A stretch of DNA of 64,000 bases from an uncultured Chloracidobacterium sp. (GCA_936914845.1 CAKZGE010000008.1:137470-201469); one strand, 5' to 3'. Counted from the stretch's first letter, positions 9,236-18,673 are shown. Numbers and translations are program-made. The notes: generated from the sequence alone by a model not told the origin.

Positions 9236-10133
9236 CTGACCCGCCTTTTTCAAGGTCCAGCTTGATCGCATCGAGGATGCCGTTGATGAATTGGGTAGCT
9301 TCAAAACTGGAAAATTGGCGTGCGATCTCGAGAGCTTCGTTGATGACAACCGTGTGGGGCGTGTCCTCATAAAGGAATTCGAAAACTGCCAATCGCAAAA
9401 CGTTGCGGTCAACTATTGCCATCCTTTCGATGCGCCAATGTTCCGCTCTTGTCTTTATCCGTTCATCGACCGTCTTTAGATTATCAAGAGTTCCGCGGAC
9501 GATCTTGTCGGCAAAAATGCGGACCGGTTCGACCCCGGCGATCAAGGTCTCGATAGCCGGCAGGGCATTTTTCAGCAGATCGTCCGGAACCGTTTCGGCG
9601 AGGTGTTTGAATTCGTTGAATTTTGCCAGATCGTCCGCCGAAAGCGGCGGCTTGGCGGTCACCGGCACGCTTTCAAAATCGTTGATGAAACGCTTGGCGA
9701 TAAAGCCCAAGTTCTCCATCTCTTCATGAACCTGCCGCATATCCGGATCGTTCTGGGCCACCACATCCGCAATGTATGCTCGAAATGCCTTGACGACCGA
9801 ACCCGCCGCCGCCGCGGTTCGTTTTATCTTGTCCACCCGGCTCGTAACGCGGCCTTTATCATCGCTCTGATTCTTTTCCGATCGATCGTCCTGTCTTTTG
9901 GCGACCGCACGCAGCGAAAGAGCTTCGGCACCGAATTTCTCAACCCGTTCGACAAATTCCGCGACCGCCGGTTCTGACTGCGGATCGACCTGAGCAAATC
10001 CCATTTCGCTCCAGTAGCCGTTAGTAGAAAACGTACCCTTTTCCGCCAGGTCGGCCGCAAAAAGCATTTGCAGCGCACATTCTCGGGCTTGGCGGCGAAC
10101 GCCTGATCGTTTTTGACTATTTTCAGACGGCAT
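9186..10133 (-). CDS. nusB: Transcription antitermination factor NusB with a large internal insertion
   Basis: 315 aa, more than twice the usual 130-165. Residues about 13-32 (RRQARECALQMLFAADL) are the canonical NusB start. Residues about 205-290 are the canonical C-terminal half: RIERMAIVDRNVLRLAVFEFLY, then VVINEALEIARQFS and FINGILDAI. Between them lie about 150-170 mostly charged, helix-prone residues not found in ordinary NusB, and the C-terminus has a 20-residue polar tail. NusB with NusE forms the boxA-binding core of rRNA antitermination complexes. The gene overlaps ribH by 11 bases, the common ribH-nusB order. The insertion is in frame and its ends match the family, so this is an enlarged domain rather than a mis-join. 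Confidence 0.9.
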   Translation of the reverse strand: MPSENSQKRSGVRRQARECALQMLFAADLAEKGTFSTNGYWSEMGFAQVDPQSEPAVAEFVERVEKFGAEALSLRAVAKRQDDRSEKNQSDDKGRVTSRVDKIKRTAAAAGSVVKAFRAYIADVVAQNDPDMRQVHEEMENLGFIAKRFINDFESVPVTAKPPLSADDLAKFNEFKHLAETVPDDLLKNALPAIETLIAGVEPVRIFADKIVRGTLDNLKTVDERIKTRAEHWRIERMAIVDRNVLRLAVFEFLYEDTPHTVVINEALEIARQFSSFEATQFINGILDAIKLDLEKGGSDDDSKAPNKRSQASSS

Positions 10134-10641
10134 GAGGAAAAGCCTTATTTTCAGGTGAGCTGCCTGTTCCGGATCCTATTGCTTGGCATACGGATATCAT
10201 TTCGACCGCCGAAAGAGCAGCCTCAAAACCCTTATTTCCGGCTTTAACGCCACAGCGGTTGATCGCCTGTTCAACATTTTCGGTCGTCACCACACCAAAC
10301 ATGACCGGCACGCCCGTTTTCAATGCCGCAGCGGCAATGCCCTTTGCTGCCTCACCGGCCACCAGATCAAAATGAGCAGTTTCCCCGCGAATGACCACAC
10401 CCAATGCGACCACAGCATCAAACCGCCCGCTTTCTGCTGCCTTTAATGAAGCGAGCGGTAATTCAAACGACCCGGGCACCTTAAAGACCTCGATCGAATT
10501 TTCTTCGACCCCCAAACCGGCGAGCGCATCCAATGCTCCCGCGAGCAGCTTGTCGGTCAGAAAATCGTTCCATCGGCTGACGACTATTGCAAAACGTCGT
10601 CCCTGCGGATTCAAACTGCCTCGGTTAATTTCTATCTGCAA
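10123..10641 (-). CDS. ribH: 6,7-dimethyl-8-ribityllumazine synthase
   Basis: 172 aa. It condenses 5-amino-6-ribitylamino-uracil with dihydroxybutanone phosphate, the penultimate riboflavin step. Visible family blocks in order: FAIVVSRWNDFLTDKLLAGAL, VPGSFELPL (substrate binding), ALGVVIRGETAHFD with the catalytic His of the GETxHFD block, FGVVTTENVEQA and AGNKGFEAALSAVEM. The C-terminus has about 20 extra residues (after CQAIGSG) beyond a typical 155-aa enzyme. It is first in the ribH-nusB-unknown operon, and the 124-base spacer to the divergent RDD gene shows no FMN riboswitch. Confidence 0.95.
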   Translation of the reverse strand: MQIEINRGSLNPQGRRFAIVVSRWNDFLTDKLLAGALDALAGLGVEENSIEVFKVPGSFELPLASLKAAESGRFDAVVALGVVIRGETAHFDLVAGEAAKGIAAAALKTGVPVMFGVVTTENVEQAINRCGVKAGNKGFEAALSAVEMISVCQAIGSGTGSSPENKAFPHAV

Positions 10642-10795
10642 AACCTACACCTCGCACCAAATGGCTTAAAATCTTTATTAAGTATATGTAACGTTAAAAG
10701 CAAAAGACAAGAACAAAAATAGATTCTGACCAGACCGAGTCACCGGGAGCAGACAATATAGTTCTGTGGCTGCCGTAAGAAATTCAAGGGCCTCT

Positions 10796-11689
10796 GTGCC
10801 GCTTTGGCCAAAAATGGATTATAATTATCTTTTGCAAACCATGCAGCGTCCCCTGATCGAAACTGAAGAAACTCTGATCATCGAAACACCTGAAAGGGTA
10901 GAGCTTTCCTTTGCCTTGGCGTCTATCGGCAATCGTTTTTTGGCGGTCATGATCGACCATGCCATTCAATATACCGCCGCCATCTTGCTTATTGTCTTTT
11001 TTCTTACACTTTCTTCGCAAGCGAGCCCGATCGATCAGATCTACGATGGCACGGCCTCTGAAATACCAAAATGGATCATTGCGGTAATGCTGGTCGTCGT
11101 CTATTTTTGGTTCGCCGGGTATTTTATCGTCTTCGAATGGTTAATGCATGGTCAAACGCCCGGCAAGCGGATAATGAAGCTCCGTGTGATCCGTGAAGAC
11201 GGCCGGCCGATCACGCTCTGGGAAGCAGCCGCCCGCAATCTCCTCCGGCTCTTTGATGCGATCCCGCCCGTTGTTGTGCCGCTTTATTCGGTCGGATTGA
11301 TCACGATCTTCCTAAATAAACGCGATCAAAGAATAGGTGATGTTTTTGCCGGGACGGTCGTCATCCGTGAACGCATTGATGAAGCACCGACCTTTAAAGA
11401 GGCTTTTTCAACCCCGATCTCTGATTCGGCGTTCATTCGTGTTCAAAAGCAGCTGACGCTGACCGCAAGCGTTGATAAGTTGACACAGCGGGAAATGGAA
11501 GTAGTAGAGATATTTTTGCGGCGGCGGTGGGATCTGACCGACAAACAGCGTCTGTGGATGGCATGGCGCGTGGCTCTTCCGCTGATGTTCAAATTAAAGC
11601 CGAAATACGATATGAAAGATTTTTCATACGAAGGCTTTTTAGAAGAGATACTGCATCGTTTTAACGCTCGTCAGCGTTACCTGAACTAG
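10796..11689 (+). CDS. RDD family membrane protein
   Basis: About 297 aa. The start is uncertain: a GTG at 10796 has AAGGG five bases upstream, an ATG lies at 10814 and an earlier GTG at 10766. A short soluble head (IETEETLIIETPERVEL) leads into the RDD domain: GNRFLAVMIDH contains the Arg and Asp of the motif, followed by hydrophobic segments and HGQTPGKRIMKLRVI, the usual block after helix 2. The C-terminal roughly 100 residues are soluble and charged (LTQREMEVVEIFLRRRWDL), longer than in minimal RDD proteins. RDD proteins are thought to be transport-related; some may be Na+/H+ antiporters. Divergent from ribH. Confidence 0.8.
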   Translation: MPLWPKMDYNYLLQTMQRPLIETEETLIIETPERVELSFALASIGNRFLAVMIDHAIQYTAAILLIVFFLTLSSQASPIDQIYDGTASEIPKWIIAVMLVVVYFWFAGYFIVFEWLMHGQTPGKRIMKLRVIREDGRPITLWEAAARNLLRLFDAIPPVVVPLYSVGLITIFLNKRDQRIGDVFAGTVVIRERIDEAPTFKEAFSTPISDSAFIRVQKQLTLTASVDKLTQREMEVVEIFLRRRWDLTDKQRLWMAWRVALPLMFKLKPKYDMKDFSYEGFLEEILHRFNARQRYLN

Positions 11690-11778
11690 GTTTACATCTT
11701 TGCGGGCATCGCTGCGAAGTGTTAGGTTTTAAGTTTCGGACGGGCATTTTTACGGTCTCAGGACAACCAATAAATATT

Positions 11779-12741
11779 GTGAAAAAACGTGTTTTAGTAA
11801 CTGGTGGTGCGGGTTTCATCGGGTCGCACCTGGTTGATCGACTGCTTGACGAAGGTACGTGGAACGTAACCGTTGTGGACGATCTTAACAATTTTTACGA
11901 CCCGACGGTAAAGATGGCCAATGTGGCCCGGCATCGCGGATCGCCGGACCATACGTTTGTTGCCGCCGACATCCGCGACGATGCCGCAATGACCGACGTT
12001 TTCGGTTCCCACGGATTTGAGTGCATCGTTCATCTCGCCGCCCGGGCCGGTGTTCGCCCTTCGCTGGTCGAGCCCAAACTTTACACGGAAACGAACATTC
12101 GCGGCACCGTCAATCTGCTCGAATTGGCCCACCAATATAGGGTTCCCCAATTTGTATTCGGATCGTCGAGTTCGGTTTACGGCATCAACGCCAAGGTGCC
12201 TTTCGCGGAAAGTGATCCGATATTTCAGCCGATCTCCCCTTATGCGGCAACCAAAGCGGCGGGCGAATTGATCTGCCACACGTATTCGCACCTTTACAAC
12301 ATTAGAACGGTCTGTCTGCGTTTCTTTACTGTTTACGGGGCACGCCAGCGGCCGGACCTCGCCATTCATAAATTTGCCAAGCTCATTTCCTCGGGCCAGC
12401 CGATAGAAGTTTACGGTGACGGGTCTTCGCGGCGAGACTACACCTATATCGACGACATCATCCAAGGTGTGCGCTCGGCGATGGATTTCGATGCATCAAT
12501 GCACGAGGCATTTAACTTAGGAGAATCTGAAACAACAGAGCTCCGCCGGCTGATCGAATTGCTGGAGGAAAACCTCGGTAAAAAGGCCGTCATCCAGAGC
12601 AAGCCGATGCAGCCCGGCGATGTGCCCATCACCTACGCAGATATTTCAAAATCCCGCGAGATGCTGAATTATTTCCCTACTACAAAGATCGAAGTAGGTA
12701 TTCCCAAATTCGTTGAATGGTTTACCGGCACGCGCGACTAG
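11779..12741 (+). CDS. NAD-dependent nucleotide-sugar epimerase (GalE / UDP-glucuronate 4-epimerase type)
   Basis: 320 aa from the GTG at 11779, directly before the Rossmann strand KRVLVTGGAGFIGSHL; the frame is open to a GTG at 11719 but those codons have no family match. Extended SDR features: GGAGFIG nucleotide loop, HLAARAGVRPS, catalytic Ser region SSSSVYG and the YAATK catalytic Tyr/Lys. RFFTVYGARQRPDLA followed by YGDGSSRRDYTYIDD is characteristic of the GalE-like branch that includes UDP-glucuronate 4-epimerases. It probably supplies an epimerised sugar nucleotide for surface polysaccharide. It starts 90 bases after the RDD gene on the same strand. Confidence 0.88.
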   Translation: MKKRVLVTGGAGFIGSHLVDRLLDEGTWNVTVVDDLNNFYDPTVKMANVARHRGSPDHTFVAADIRDDAAMTDVFGSHGFECIVHLAARAGVRPSLVEPKLYTETNIRGTVNLLELAHQYRVPQFVFGSSSSVYGINAKVPFAESDPIFQPISPYAATKAAGELICHTYSHLYNIRTVCLRFFTVYGARQRPDLAIHKFAKLISSGQPIEVYGDGSSRRDYTYIDDIIQGVRSAMDFDASMHEAFNLGESETTELRRLIELLEENLGKKAVIQSKPMQPGDVPITYADISKSREMLNYFPTTKIEVGIPKFVEWFTGTRD

Positions 12742-12772
12742 GCCGGGGAGCGGTGATCGCTTTTCTGGTACG

Positions 12773-13123
12773 CTAAACCTTGACCGTTCCGATCCAAAGA
12801 CGGTTGCCGTCCGGGTCATCGATCCGAAATTCGGTCATATTATAGAAAGTGTCGTCCAGCGGCGGAGCATCGATACCATTTTCTAATACCGTCCGATGAA
12901 ATGTTTCGAGATCTTCTGGATAAAGATAAATAACGCTTTGCCGCGGAGCTTCCGGATGCGTATTTATCGATCGATCGAGCATTATCCGGCAATCGTCATA
13001 GACGAGCATCGCCCAGCCCCAATCATCATTTCGATGCTCAACCGCAAAGCCGAGTTTCTCATAAAACTCGATGCTGGCCGGTAAATGAACCACAGGCAGC
13101 ATCGGGATCAGATCCATCTTCAT
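12773..13123 (-). CDS. VOC (glyoxalase/bleomycin-resistance) family protein
   Basis: 116 aa from the ATG at 13123; the open frame upstream lies over the preceding VOC gene and has no family match. The single beta-alpha-beta-beta-beta module pair is visible: VVHLPASIEFYEKLGFAVEHR at the start, then LYPEDLETFHRTVLENGI and EFRIDDPDGNRLWIGT, the usual C-terminal strand with its metal-site Asp-Pro-Asp-Gly turn. VOC proteins bind metals or small electrophiles; the substrate cannot be read. It follows another VOC gene by 13 bases on the same strand, so the two probably form an operon. Confidence 0.82.
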   Translation of the reverse strand: MKMDLIPMLPVVHLPASIEFYEKLGFAVEHRNDDWGWAMLVYDDCRIMLDRSINTHPEAPRQSVIYLYPEDLETFHRTVLENGIDAPPLDDTFYNMTEFRIDDPDGNRLWIGTVKV

Positions 13124-13136
13124 AATAGATAAATAT

Positions 13137-13517
13137 TTATTTCTGCGAATGCAGCCCAAACATATTTCGTTCGGTATCGAAAACGAGTGAGATAAAGCCG
13201 TATTCTCCGATGGAAAACTTCGATTTAAAGACCTCTCCGCCTGCGGCCGCGACTCGGCTTTCTTCCACCGCACAATCTTCGCAGCTGAAATAGACGATCG
13301 TGCTGTTGCCGCCTGCCTCCATGCCCGGCATGTGAACAAGAGCGCCGCTGGCCCCGCTAACCTCGCCATTCATCGGAAACGCCGCCATTGTAAATTCATC
13401 ACTATCCATTGGCAGATCGACGATCTCGACAGCCAAAACTGTTTGATAGAATGCTCTCGCCCGGGCCAGATCGTTTACATAGATCTCGAACCAGCCAACC
13501 GGATTGAATGATGCCAT
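13137..13517 (-). CDS. VOC family protein (glyoxalase-like)
   Basis: 126 aa. FNPVGWFEIYVNDLARARAFY is the classic first strand and helix of the glyoxalase-like group 2 family; VYFSCEDCAVEESRVAAAGGEVF is the second module, and the end GFISLVFDTERNMFGLHSQK is the usual closing strand. An AGGAGGAA-type Shine-Dalgarno lies just upstream of the ATG (minus strand, around 13525-13532). It is first of two tandem VOC genes. Enzymatic role not known; many homologues are called bleomycin resistance-like without evidence. Confidence 0.85.
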   Translation of the reverse strand: MASFNPVGWFEIYVNDLARARAFYQTVLAVEIVDLPMDSDEFTMAAFPMNGEVSGASGALVHMPGMEAGGNSTIVYFSCEDCAVEESRVAAAGGEVFKSKFSIGEYGFISLVFDTERNMFGLHSQK

Positions 13518-13591
13518 GATAGATTCCTCCTGAAAAACTTAGACAAAATTATATTTCGCCAACGAAATGAAAGCCGCCTGACGGCCTGTTC

Positions 13592-14155
13592 TCACAATGC
13601 TAGAAATGCCCGAAAGCCGCGGGCCGCATAATAGCTTTCCGCTCCATTATGATAGGTAAATACCCTTCCATAACGCCGGTCGCAAAAGATCGCACCGCCC
13701 AATTTGCGAACATCTGGCGGTGTTTGGACCCAACTGGATGTTTTCATGTCCATTTCGACCACTTCCTGCAATTTGCGGTATTGCTCTTCGCTGAGCAGCG
13801 AAGCTCCCATCTCAGCGGCCATGCCGATAGCACTGTGCGCGGGTTTGTGTTCTTTTCGAGATTCGATCGCCGCCGGATCATACGAGATACTTCGGCGGCC
13901 CTTCGGGCTTTCCGGAGAGCAATCATAAAACACGATCCCCTGGTCCGTACCGCCCAAAACCACTACATCGGGTTCGCCGCCCGTTCGCTCCATTTCGCCT
14001 ATCGACCATAGCTTGGCGGCATCAACGAGCAATCTTTCTTCTATCTGCGTCCATTCAAGGCCAATGTGGCGGACGGCGTTTTTTTCAAAACGCTTTTTTA
14101 GCAGATCCAATAAGGTTGCTGTTTCGATAGCCGTAAGCTCTTTTTTCGTATTCAT
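13592..14155 (-). CDS. DUF4256 domain-containing protein
   Basis: 187 aa from the ATG at 14155 (MNTKKEL); the frame extends upstream but those codons have no family character. The protein is soluble. Blocks such as LLKKRFEKNAVRHIGLEW, GEPDVVVL, DCSPESPKGRRSISYD, LLSEEQYRKLQ and the C-terminal CDRRYGRVFTYHNGAESYYAARGFR match the DUF4256 family, whose function is unknown. It is separated from alanine dehydrogenase by a terminator, so it is probably a single-gene unit. Confidence 0.8.
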   Translation of the reverse strand: MNTKKELTAIETATLLDLLKKRFEKNAVRHIGLEWTQIEERLLVDAAKLWSIGEMERTGGEPDVVVLGGTDQGIVFYDCSPESPKGRRSISYDPAAIESRKEHKPAHSAIGMAAEMGASLLSEEQYRKLQEVVEMDMKTSSWVQTPPDVRKLGGAIFCDRRYGRVFTYHNGAESYYAARGFRAFLAL

Positions 14156-14211
14156 AACATGGTTCAAAAAAATATCACGAAGCCCTATTCCGCGGCAACA
14201 ACGTGCGAAAC

Positions 14212-14254
14212 AAAAAGGCCGAGGCGTTGATCGAACCGCCCCGGCCATTTTTTC
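14212..14254 (-). terminator. Terminator after alanine dehydrogenase
   Basis: On the minus strand GGCCGGGGCG pairs with CGCCTCGGCC (one G-T wobble) and is followed by TTTTTG. The opposite strand also ends in a T run, so it could work both ways, but only ald reads into it. Confidence 0.75.
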
Positions 14255-14271
14255 GGTTGTCAGCTTCTTTT

Positions 14272-15408
14272 TTAAGCAGCAGAGGCCGCTTTTAAGTCGA
14301 TAAGTTCGCTGAGCGGTGTGTAATCCAACCCCTGCGAAACGGCGACCGCTTCGTAGGTCAGTTTACCGGCATAAGTATTCACCCCTTCTGCCAACCCGGC
14401 ATCATCCTGAATTGCCTTCTCGAAACCTTTGTTTGCCAGATCAAGTGCATATGGCAAGGTCGCATTCGTCAAGGCAAATGTCGATGTACGCGGAACTGCT
14501 CCCGGCATGTTCGCAACGCAATAATGCAGAACGCCCTCTTCGTAATAGGTCGGGTTCGAATGTGTGGTCGCATGCGTCGTTTCAAAACAGCCGCCCTGAT
14601 CGACGGCCACATCCACCAAAACCGCACCTTGCGGGATCAATTTAAGCATTTCCCGGGTAACCAGTTTCGGTGCCGCCGCACCAACGACCAAAACCGCTCC
14701 GATCACGCAATCGGCGTGCGAGATGGCTTCTTCGACCGCATAGCGCGAAGACGCAAGCGTTTGCACTTTTGATAGAAAGATATCGTCCAACTGGCGAAGA
14801 CGCTCAAGGCTGCGATCGATGATGGTGACCTTCGCTCCGAGCCCGACCGCCATCTTGGCTGCTTCGGTGCCAACTACGCCGCCGCCCAAAATGACGACAT
14901 TGGCCGCCGGAACGCCCGGAACGCCGCCGAGCAGAATACCGCGGCCGCCGTTCATTTTCTCAAGGCTGTTCGCCGCTACCTGAACCGACATGCGTCCGGC
15001 CACCTCTGACATCGGTGTCAGCAACGGCAAGCGGCCGTGGCGGTCGGTGATCGTCTCATAGGCCACACCGGAAACCTTCCGCTCCAGCATCTGCTTGGTC
15101 AATTCGAGCTCCGGCGCCAAATGCAGGTAGGTAAACAGAAGCTGATTTTCACGCATCCGCGGATATTCCGGCGCGATCGGTTCCTTGACCTTGACGATCA
15201 TATCGCCCGCGGCCCAAACATCGTCCGCCGAATCGATTATCTCCGCACCGGCTTTGACATACTGCTCGTCCGTAAAACCCGAACCTTCGCCCGCCGAATG
15301 CTGCACATACAGCGTATGACCTGCCATCACCAATGCCTGAACTCCGGCCGGTGTCAGCCCTACACGATATTCATTGTCTTTGATTTCTTTCGGTAATCCG
15401 ATCTTCAT
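14272..15408 (-). CDS. ald: Alanine dehydrogenase
   Basis: 378 aa from the ATG at 15408, which has GGAG nine bases upstream; an ATG three codons earlier lacks that spacing. It interconverts L-alanine and pyruvate plus ammonium with NAD. MKIGLPKEIKDNEYRVGLTP is the invariant N-terminus; VKVKEP and FTYLHLAPE carry the substrate-binding Lys and the catalytic His; VVILGGGVVGTEAAKMAVGLG is the NAD loop. MPGAVPRTSTFALTNATLPYA is the conserved C-terminal block. Length fits the family (about 370). Monocistronic, with a terminator behind it and a 263-base divergent spacer to the pirin gene. Confidence 0.96.
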   Translation of the reverse strand: MKIGLPKEIKDNEYRVGLTPAGVQALVMAGHTLYVQHSAGEGSGFTDEQYVKAGAEIIDSADDVWAAGDMIVKVKEPIAPEYPRMRENQLLFTYLHLAPELELTKQMLERKVSGVAYETITDRHGRLPLLTPMSEVAGRMSVQVAANSLEKMNGGRGILLGGVPGVPAANVVILGGGVVGTEAAKMAVGLGAKVTIIDRSLERLRQLDDIFLSKVQTLASSRYAVEEAISHADCVIGAVLVVGAAAPKLVTREMLKLIPQGAVLVDVAVDQGGCFETTHATTHSNPTYYEEGVLHYCVANMPGAVPRTSTFALTNATLPYALDLANKGFEKAIQDDAGLAEGVNTYAGKLTYEAVAVSQGLDYTPLSELIDLKAASAA

Positions 15409-15671
15409 TAGAAACATCTCCAGAAATAGATATAGATACTTTGCTTATCCGACATTCTACCCAGTTTTCTACAAATGTTAAATGCATAAGCGGTGATTTT
15501 ACTTTTGCTCGTTTCTATCAGCCTGTTTTGTGCGTATTCGTGTAGCCGGTGAGATATTTAGTATGATCCGCGGTTTTTGCACGGCTTTCGAGATGTCTTT
15601 TGATATTGTTATAATATCTGACACAAAACGGCTATATAGATGGAATTTTTATTCAGGAAACAATAGAACTT

Positions 15672-16559
15672 ATGATCGAACTTGTTATACCTGCCAGAGA
15701 CCGCAGCATCGGTTCGATGGACGTAAAACGTATCTTGCCGTATTCAAAACGCCGCAGCATCGGTCCTTTCGTCTTTGTTGACCAAATGGGTCCGCTGGAA
15801 CTTGTAACCGACGGTTCAATGGATGTTCTTGCCCATCCGCACATCGGTCTGGCTACGGTCACATACCTTTTCGATGGCCGTATGATGCATCGCGACAGCT
15901 TAGGCACCGTTCAGCTCATCGAGCCGGGCGAGGTAAATTGGATGAATGCGGGCCGCGGCATTGTCCACTCCGAACGTTCCTCGGATGCCGGCAACGCCGC
16001 CGGCGGCGAATTGTTCGGTGTTCAAACGTGGGTCGCGATACCCGAAAATAAAGAAACCGGAGATCCGAGCTTTGAACATCATGGTGCCGCGGACCCGCCG
16101 GAGACCGATGCCGACGGAGTTTATTTTCGAGTGATAATGGGCGAATTGCATGGTTCCGTTTCGCCGGTCAACAATTGGCTTGAACCGCTTTACGCCGAAT
16201 GCCGCCTGGCCGCCGGCAGCACCCTCGAACTACCGCGAAATGTCGAAGAACGTGCGGTTTATATTCTTTCCGGCACGGTTGAGATCGACGGAGCAGAGTA
16301 CTCTGCCGGCTCTCTGCCCGTTTTTTCGCAAGGTTCGCATGCGGAAGTTCACGGCCGCGAAGATTGTCGGCTGATGGTTATCGGCGGGCCGCGGCTGGAA
16401 CGGCCCCGTTATATGTGGTGGAATTTTGTGGCAACATCAAATGACCTGATCGAACAGGCCCGCAGCGATTGGAAACAAGGTAATTTTGACGCGATACCAA
16501 ATGAAACAGGTTTCGTCCCCCTGCCCGAAGGTAATTTCCCGAAACCGCAGCCGATGTAA
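15672..16559 (+). CDS. Pirin family protein
   Basis: 295 aa bicupin. The N-terminal cupin holds the metal-site block HPHIGLATVTYLFDG with two histidines and a further His in the MMHRDSLG segment, then PGEVNWMNAGRGIVHSER, the hallmark pirin signature. The C-terminal cupin runs from about 170 (AAGSTLELPRNVEERAVYILSG). Bacterial pirins bind metal; some show quercetinase activity, others bind enzymes of central metabolism. The start at 15672 has an AGGAAAC stretch upstream, and a TATAAT hexamer lies at 15610-15615 without an obvious -35 partner. Confidence 0.9.
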   Translation: MIELVIPARDRSIGSMDVKRILPYSKRRSIGPFVFVDQMGPLELVTDGSMDVLAHPHIGLATVTYLFDGRMMHRDSLGTVQLIEPGEVNWMNAGRGIVHSERSSDAGNAAGGELFGVQTWVAIPENKETGDPSFEHHGAADPPETDADGVYFRVIMGELHGSVSPVNNWLEPLYAECRLAAGSTLELPRNVEERAVYILSGTVEIDGAEYSAGSLPVFSQGSHAEVHGREDCRLMVIGGPRLERPRYMWWNFVATSNDLIEQARSDWKQGNFDAIPNETGFVPLPEGNFPKPQPM

Positions 16560-16751
16560 CGCACATCTTTTCAATTCAATTTTAGAATTCTCTTCACATA
16601 TCTCTGCCATTTGGCCCGGCACCGAAAGCCCGCCTAACAGATAATATTTACCGGATCCTGCATTCGCCGCGGTTAAACACCATGCTCCGGTTGCCTTTTT
16701 GTTCAGAATCCGTCATTATCTTCGATTGCTCTTTTGGGCAGATCTTTTACT

Positions 16752-18563
16752 ATGATCGACGCATCAAACATTAGAAATATAGCCATCATCGCTCACGTTG
16801 ACCACGGTAAGACAACTCTCGTGGACGCGATGCTGCAGCAATCAGGCACCTATCGCGATAACGAAGAGGTTGTTGAACGGGTCATGGATTCGATGGATCT
16901 TGAACGCGAACGCGGCATCACCATTATGGCGAAAAACACGTCCGTTCGTTATGGCGACTACAAGATAAATATCCTCGACACCCCGGGCCACGCCGATTTT
17001 GGCGGCGAGGTCGAACGCGTGCTTAAAATGGTTGACGGCATCGTCCTTCTGGTTGACGCCGCCGAGGGATGCTTGCCCCAAACACGTTTTGTGCTGCGAA
17101 AGGCTCTCGAATTAAAGCTGCCGGCGATCACGCTGATCAACAAGATAGACCGCCAGGACGCTCGCCCCGAAGAGGTAGTTGATGAGGTTTACGACCTTTT
17201 CATCGACCTCGGCGCCAATGATCAGCAGATCGAGTTTCCGATCCTTTACTCGATATCGCGTGACGGCGTTGCCAAAAAAGACCTCGCCGATGAGAGCAAG
17301 GACCTCCGCCCGCTGTTTGATCAGGTACTCGAAACCATTCCGGCTCCGTCTGCGATGCGTGACGATTCTTTACAGCTGCTAGTCGCGAATATCGATTATA
17401 ATCCGTTCGTCGGACGTCTTGCCATCGGCCGTATCTATTCCGGCGAGATCTCAAAAAACCAAGAAGTTGCCGTTTCAAAACGCGATGGTTCTATCCAAAA
17501 GACCCGCGTTAAAGAGCTCTTTGTTTTCGAAGGCCTCGAACGCGTCACGACCGAAAAAGCCGGTGTCGGCGAGATCGTCGCACTTGCAGGTTTTGACGAT
17601 GTAGAGATCGGTGAAACGATAACGCTGGTCGATAATCCGAAACCGCTTCCGGTCATCGCCGTTGACGAACCGACGATATCGATGATCTTTGGCGTTAATA
17701 CGTCGCCATTCTCAGGCACCGAGGGCAAATTTGTCACTTCTCGGCAGATCAAAGAGCGCCTGGATAAAGAGCTCCTCGGCAACGTTGCCCTTCGTGTTGA
17801 GCAAATGCCACAGGCCGAACAATTCAAAGTCTCCGGCCGCGGCGAATTACAACTCGCTATCCTTATCGAAATGATGCGTCGTGAGGGCTATGAACTCCAG
17901 GTCGCCAAGCCGGAGGTCATCACCAAAAAGGATGAAACGACCGGCGAAACCTTGGAACCGATCGAACTGGTCGTCGTCGATGTGCCGGATGAATTCATCG
18001 GCGTCGTTACCGAAGCAATGGGCCGCCGCAAAGGCCAAATGACCAAAATGATCAATAATGGTTCGGGCCGCGTTCGACTAGAATTCGAAGCACCTTCGCG
18101 CGGTCTTATCGGTTTTCGCGGTGAATTTTTGACCGAGACCAAAGGCACGGGCCTGCTCAATACCCTTTTTCTCCGTTTTGATAAATGGCAGGGCGACATG
18201 AAATCGCGGCAAACCGGCTCGCTCGTTGCCGACCGGATGGGCGAAACCAACACCTACGCTTTATATAACCTGCAGGAACGCGGAACACTTTTTGTAAAAC
18301 CGCAGATCAAGGTGTATGAAGGTATGATCATCGGCGAAAATGCCCGTGCCGTGGACCTCGACGTAAACGCGATCAAGGAAAAGAAGCTGACCAATATGCG
18401 CACGACCTCTGCCGACGAAGCGATGCGTTTGGTGCCGGTCCGCGACATGTCACTCGAACGAGCGTTGGAATTCATCGCTGATGACGAATTGATCGAGGTT
18501 ACGCCAAAGGCGATCCGCCTGCGCAAACGCGTCCTGAAATCAAACGAACGGCCGAAGAAGTAG
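16752..18563 (+). CDS. typA: Ribosome-associated translational GTPase TypA/BipA
   Basis: 603 aa from the ATG at 16752 (MIDASNIRNIAIIAHVDHGK). It binds the 70S ribosome and assists 50S assembly under stress. G1 AHVDHGKTT, G2 region ERERGITI, G3 DTPGHADFGGEVER and G4 NKIDR are all intact. The elongation-factor-like domains follow, with KVSGRGELQLAILIEMMRREGYEL and the family-specific C-terminal domain (RGLIGFRGEFLTETKGTG, then KPQIKVYEGMIIGE). The last 73 bases are repeated almost exactly 890 bases downstream, beyond the MNT/HEPN module. Confidence 0.97.
   Translation: MIDASNIRNIAIIAHVDHGKTTLVDAMLQQSGTYRDNEEVVERVMDSMDLERERGITIMAKNTSVRYGDYKINILDTPGHADFGGEVERVLKMVDGIVLLVDAAEGCLPQTRFVLRKALELKLPAITLINKIDRQDARPEEVVDEVYDLFIDLGANDQQIEFPILYSISRDGVAKKDLADESKDLRPLFDQVLETIPAPSAMRDDSLQLLVANIDYNPFVGRLAIGRIYSGEISKNQEVAVSKRDGSIQKTRVKELFVFEGLERVTTEKAGVGEIVALAGFDDVEIGETITLVDNPKPLPVIAVDEPTISMIFGVNTSPFSGTEGKFVTSRQIKERLDKELLGNVALRVEQMPQAEQFKVSGRGELQLAILIEMMRREGYELQVAKPEVITKKDETTGETLEPIELVVVDVPDEFIGVVTEAMGRRKGQMTKMINNGSGRVRLEFEAPSRGLIGFRGEFLTETKGTGLLNTLFLRFDKWQGDMKSRQTGSLVADRMGETNTYALYNLQERGTLFVKPQIKVYEGMIIGENARAVDLDVNAIKEKKLTNMRTTSADEAMRLVPVRDMSLERALEFIADDELIEVTPKAIRLRKRVLKSNERPKK
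18491..18563 (+). repeat. 3' end of typA, copy 1 of a 73-bp direct repeat
   Basis: The final 73 bases of typA, ending with its TAG, recur at 19381-19453 at an offset of 890 bases with four mismatches. See the second copy. Confidence 0.9.
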
Positions 18564-18673
18564 ATCGATATTGCCTCGTATTCGAACGCCCTAACACCTG
18601 CCGGCGGAGCCCCGCTTCAACGCCCGTATCCGTATGACGGAAGCATCTTAGACGAGAATCGAGGGAAATAGTT

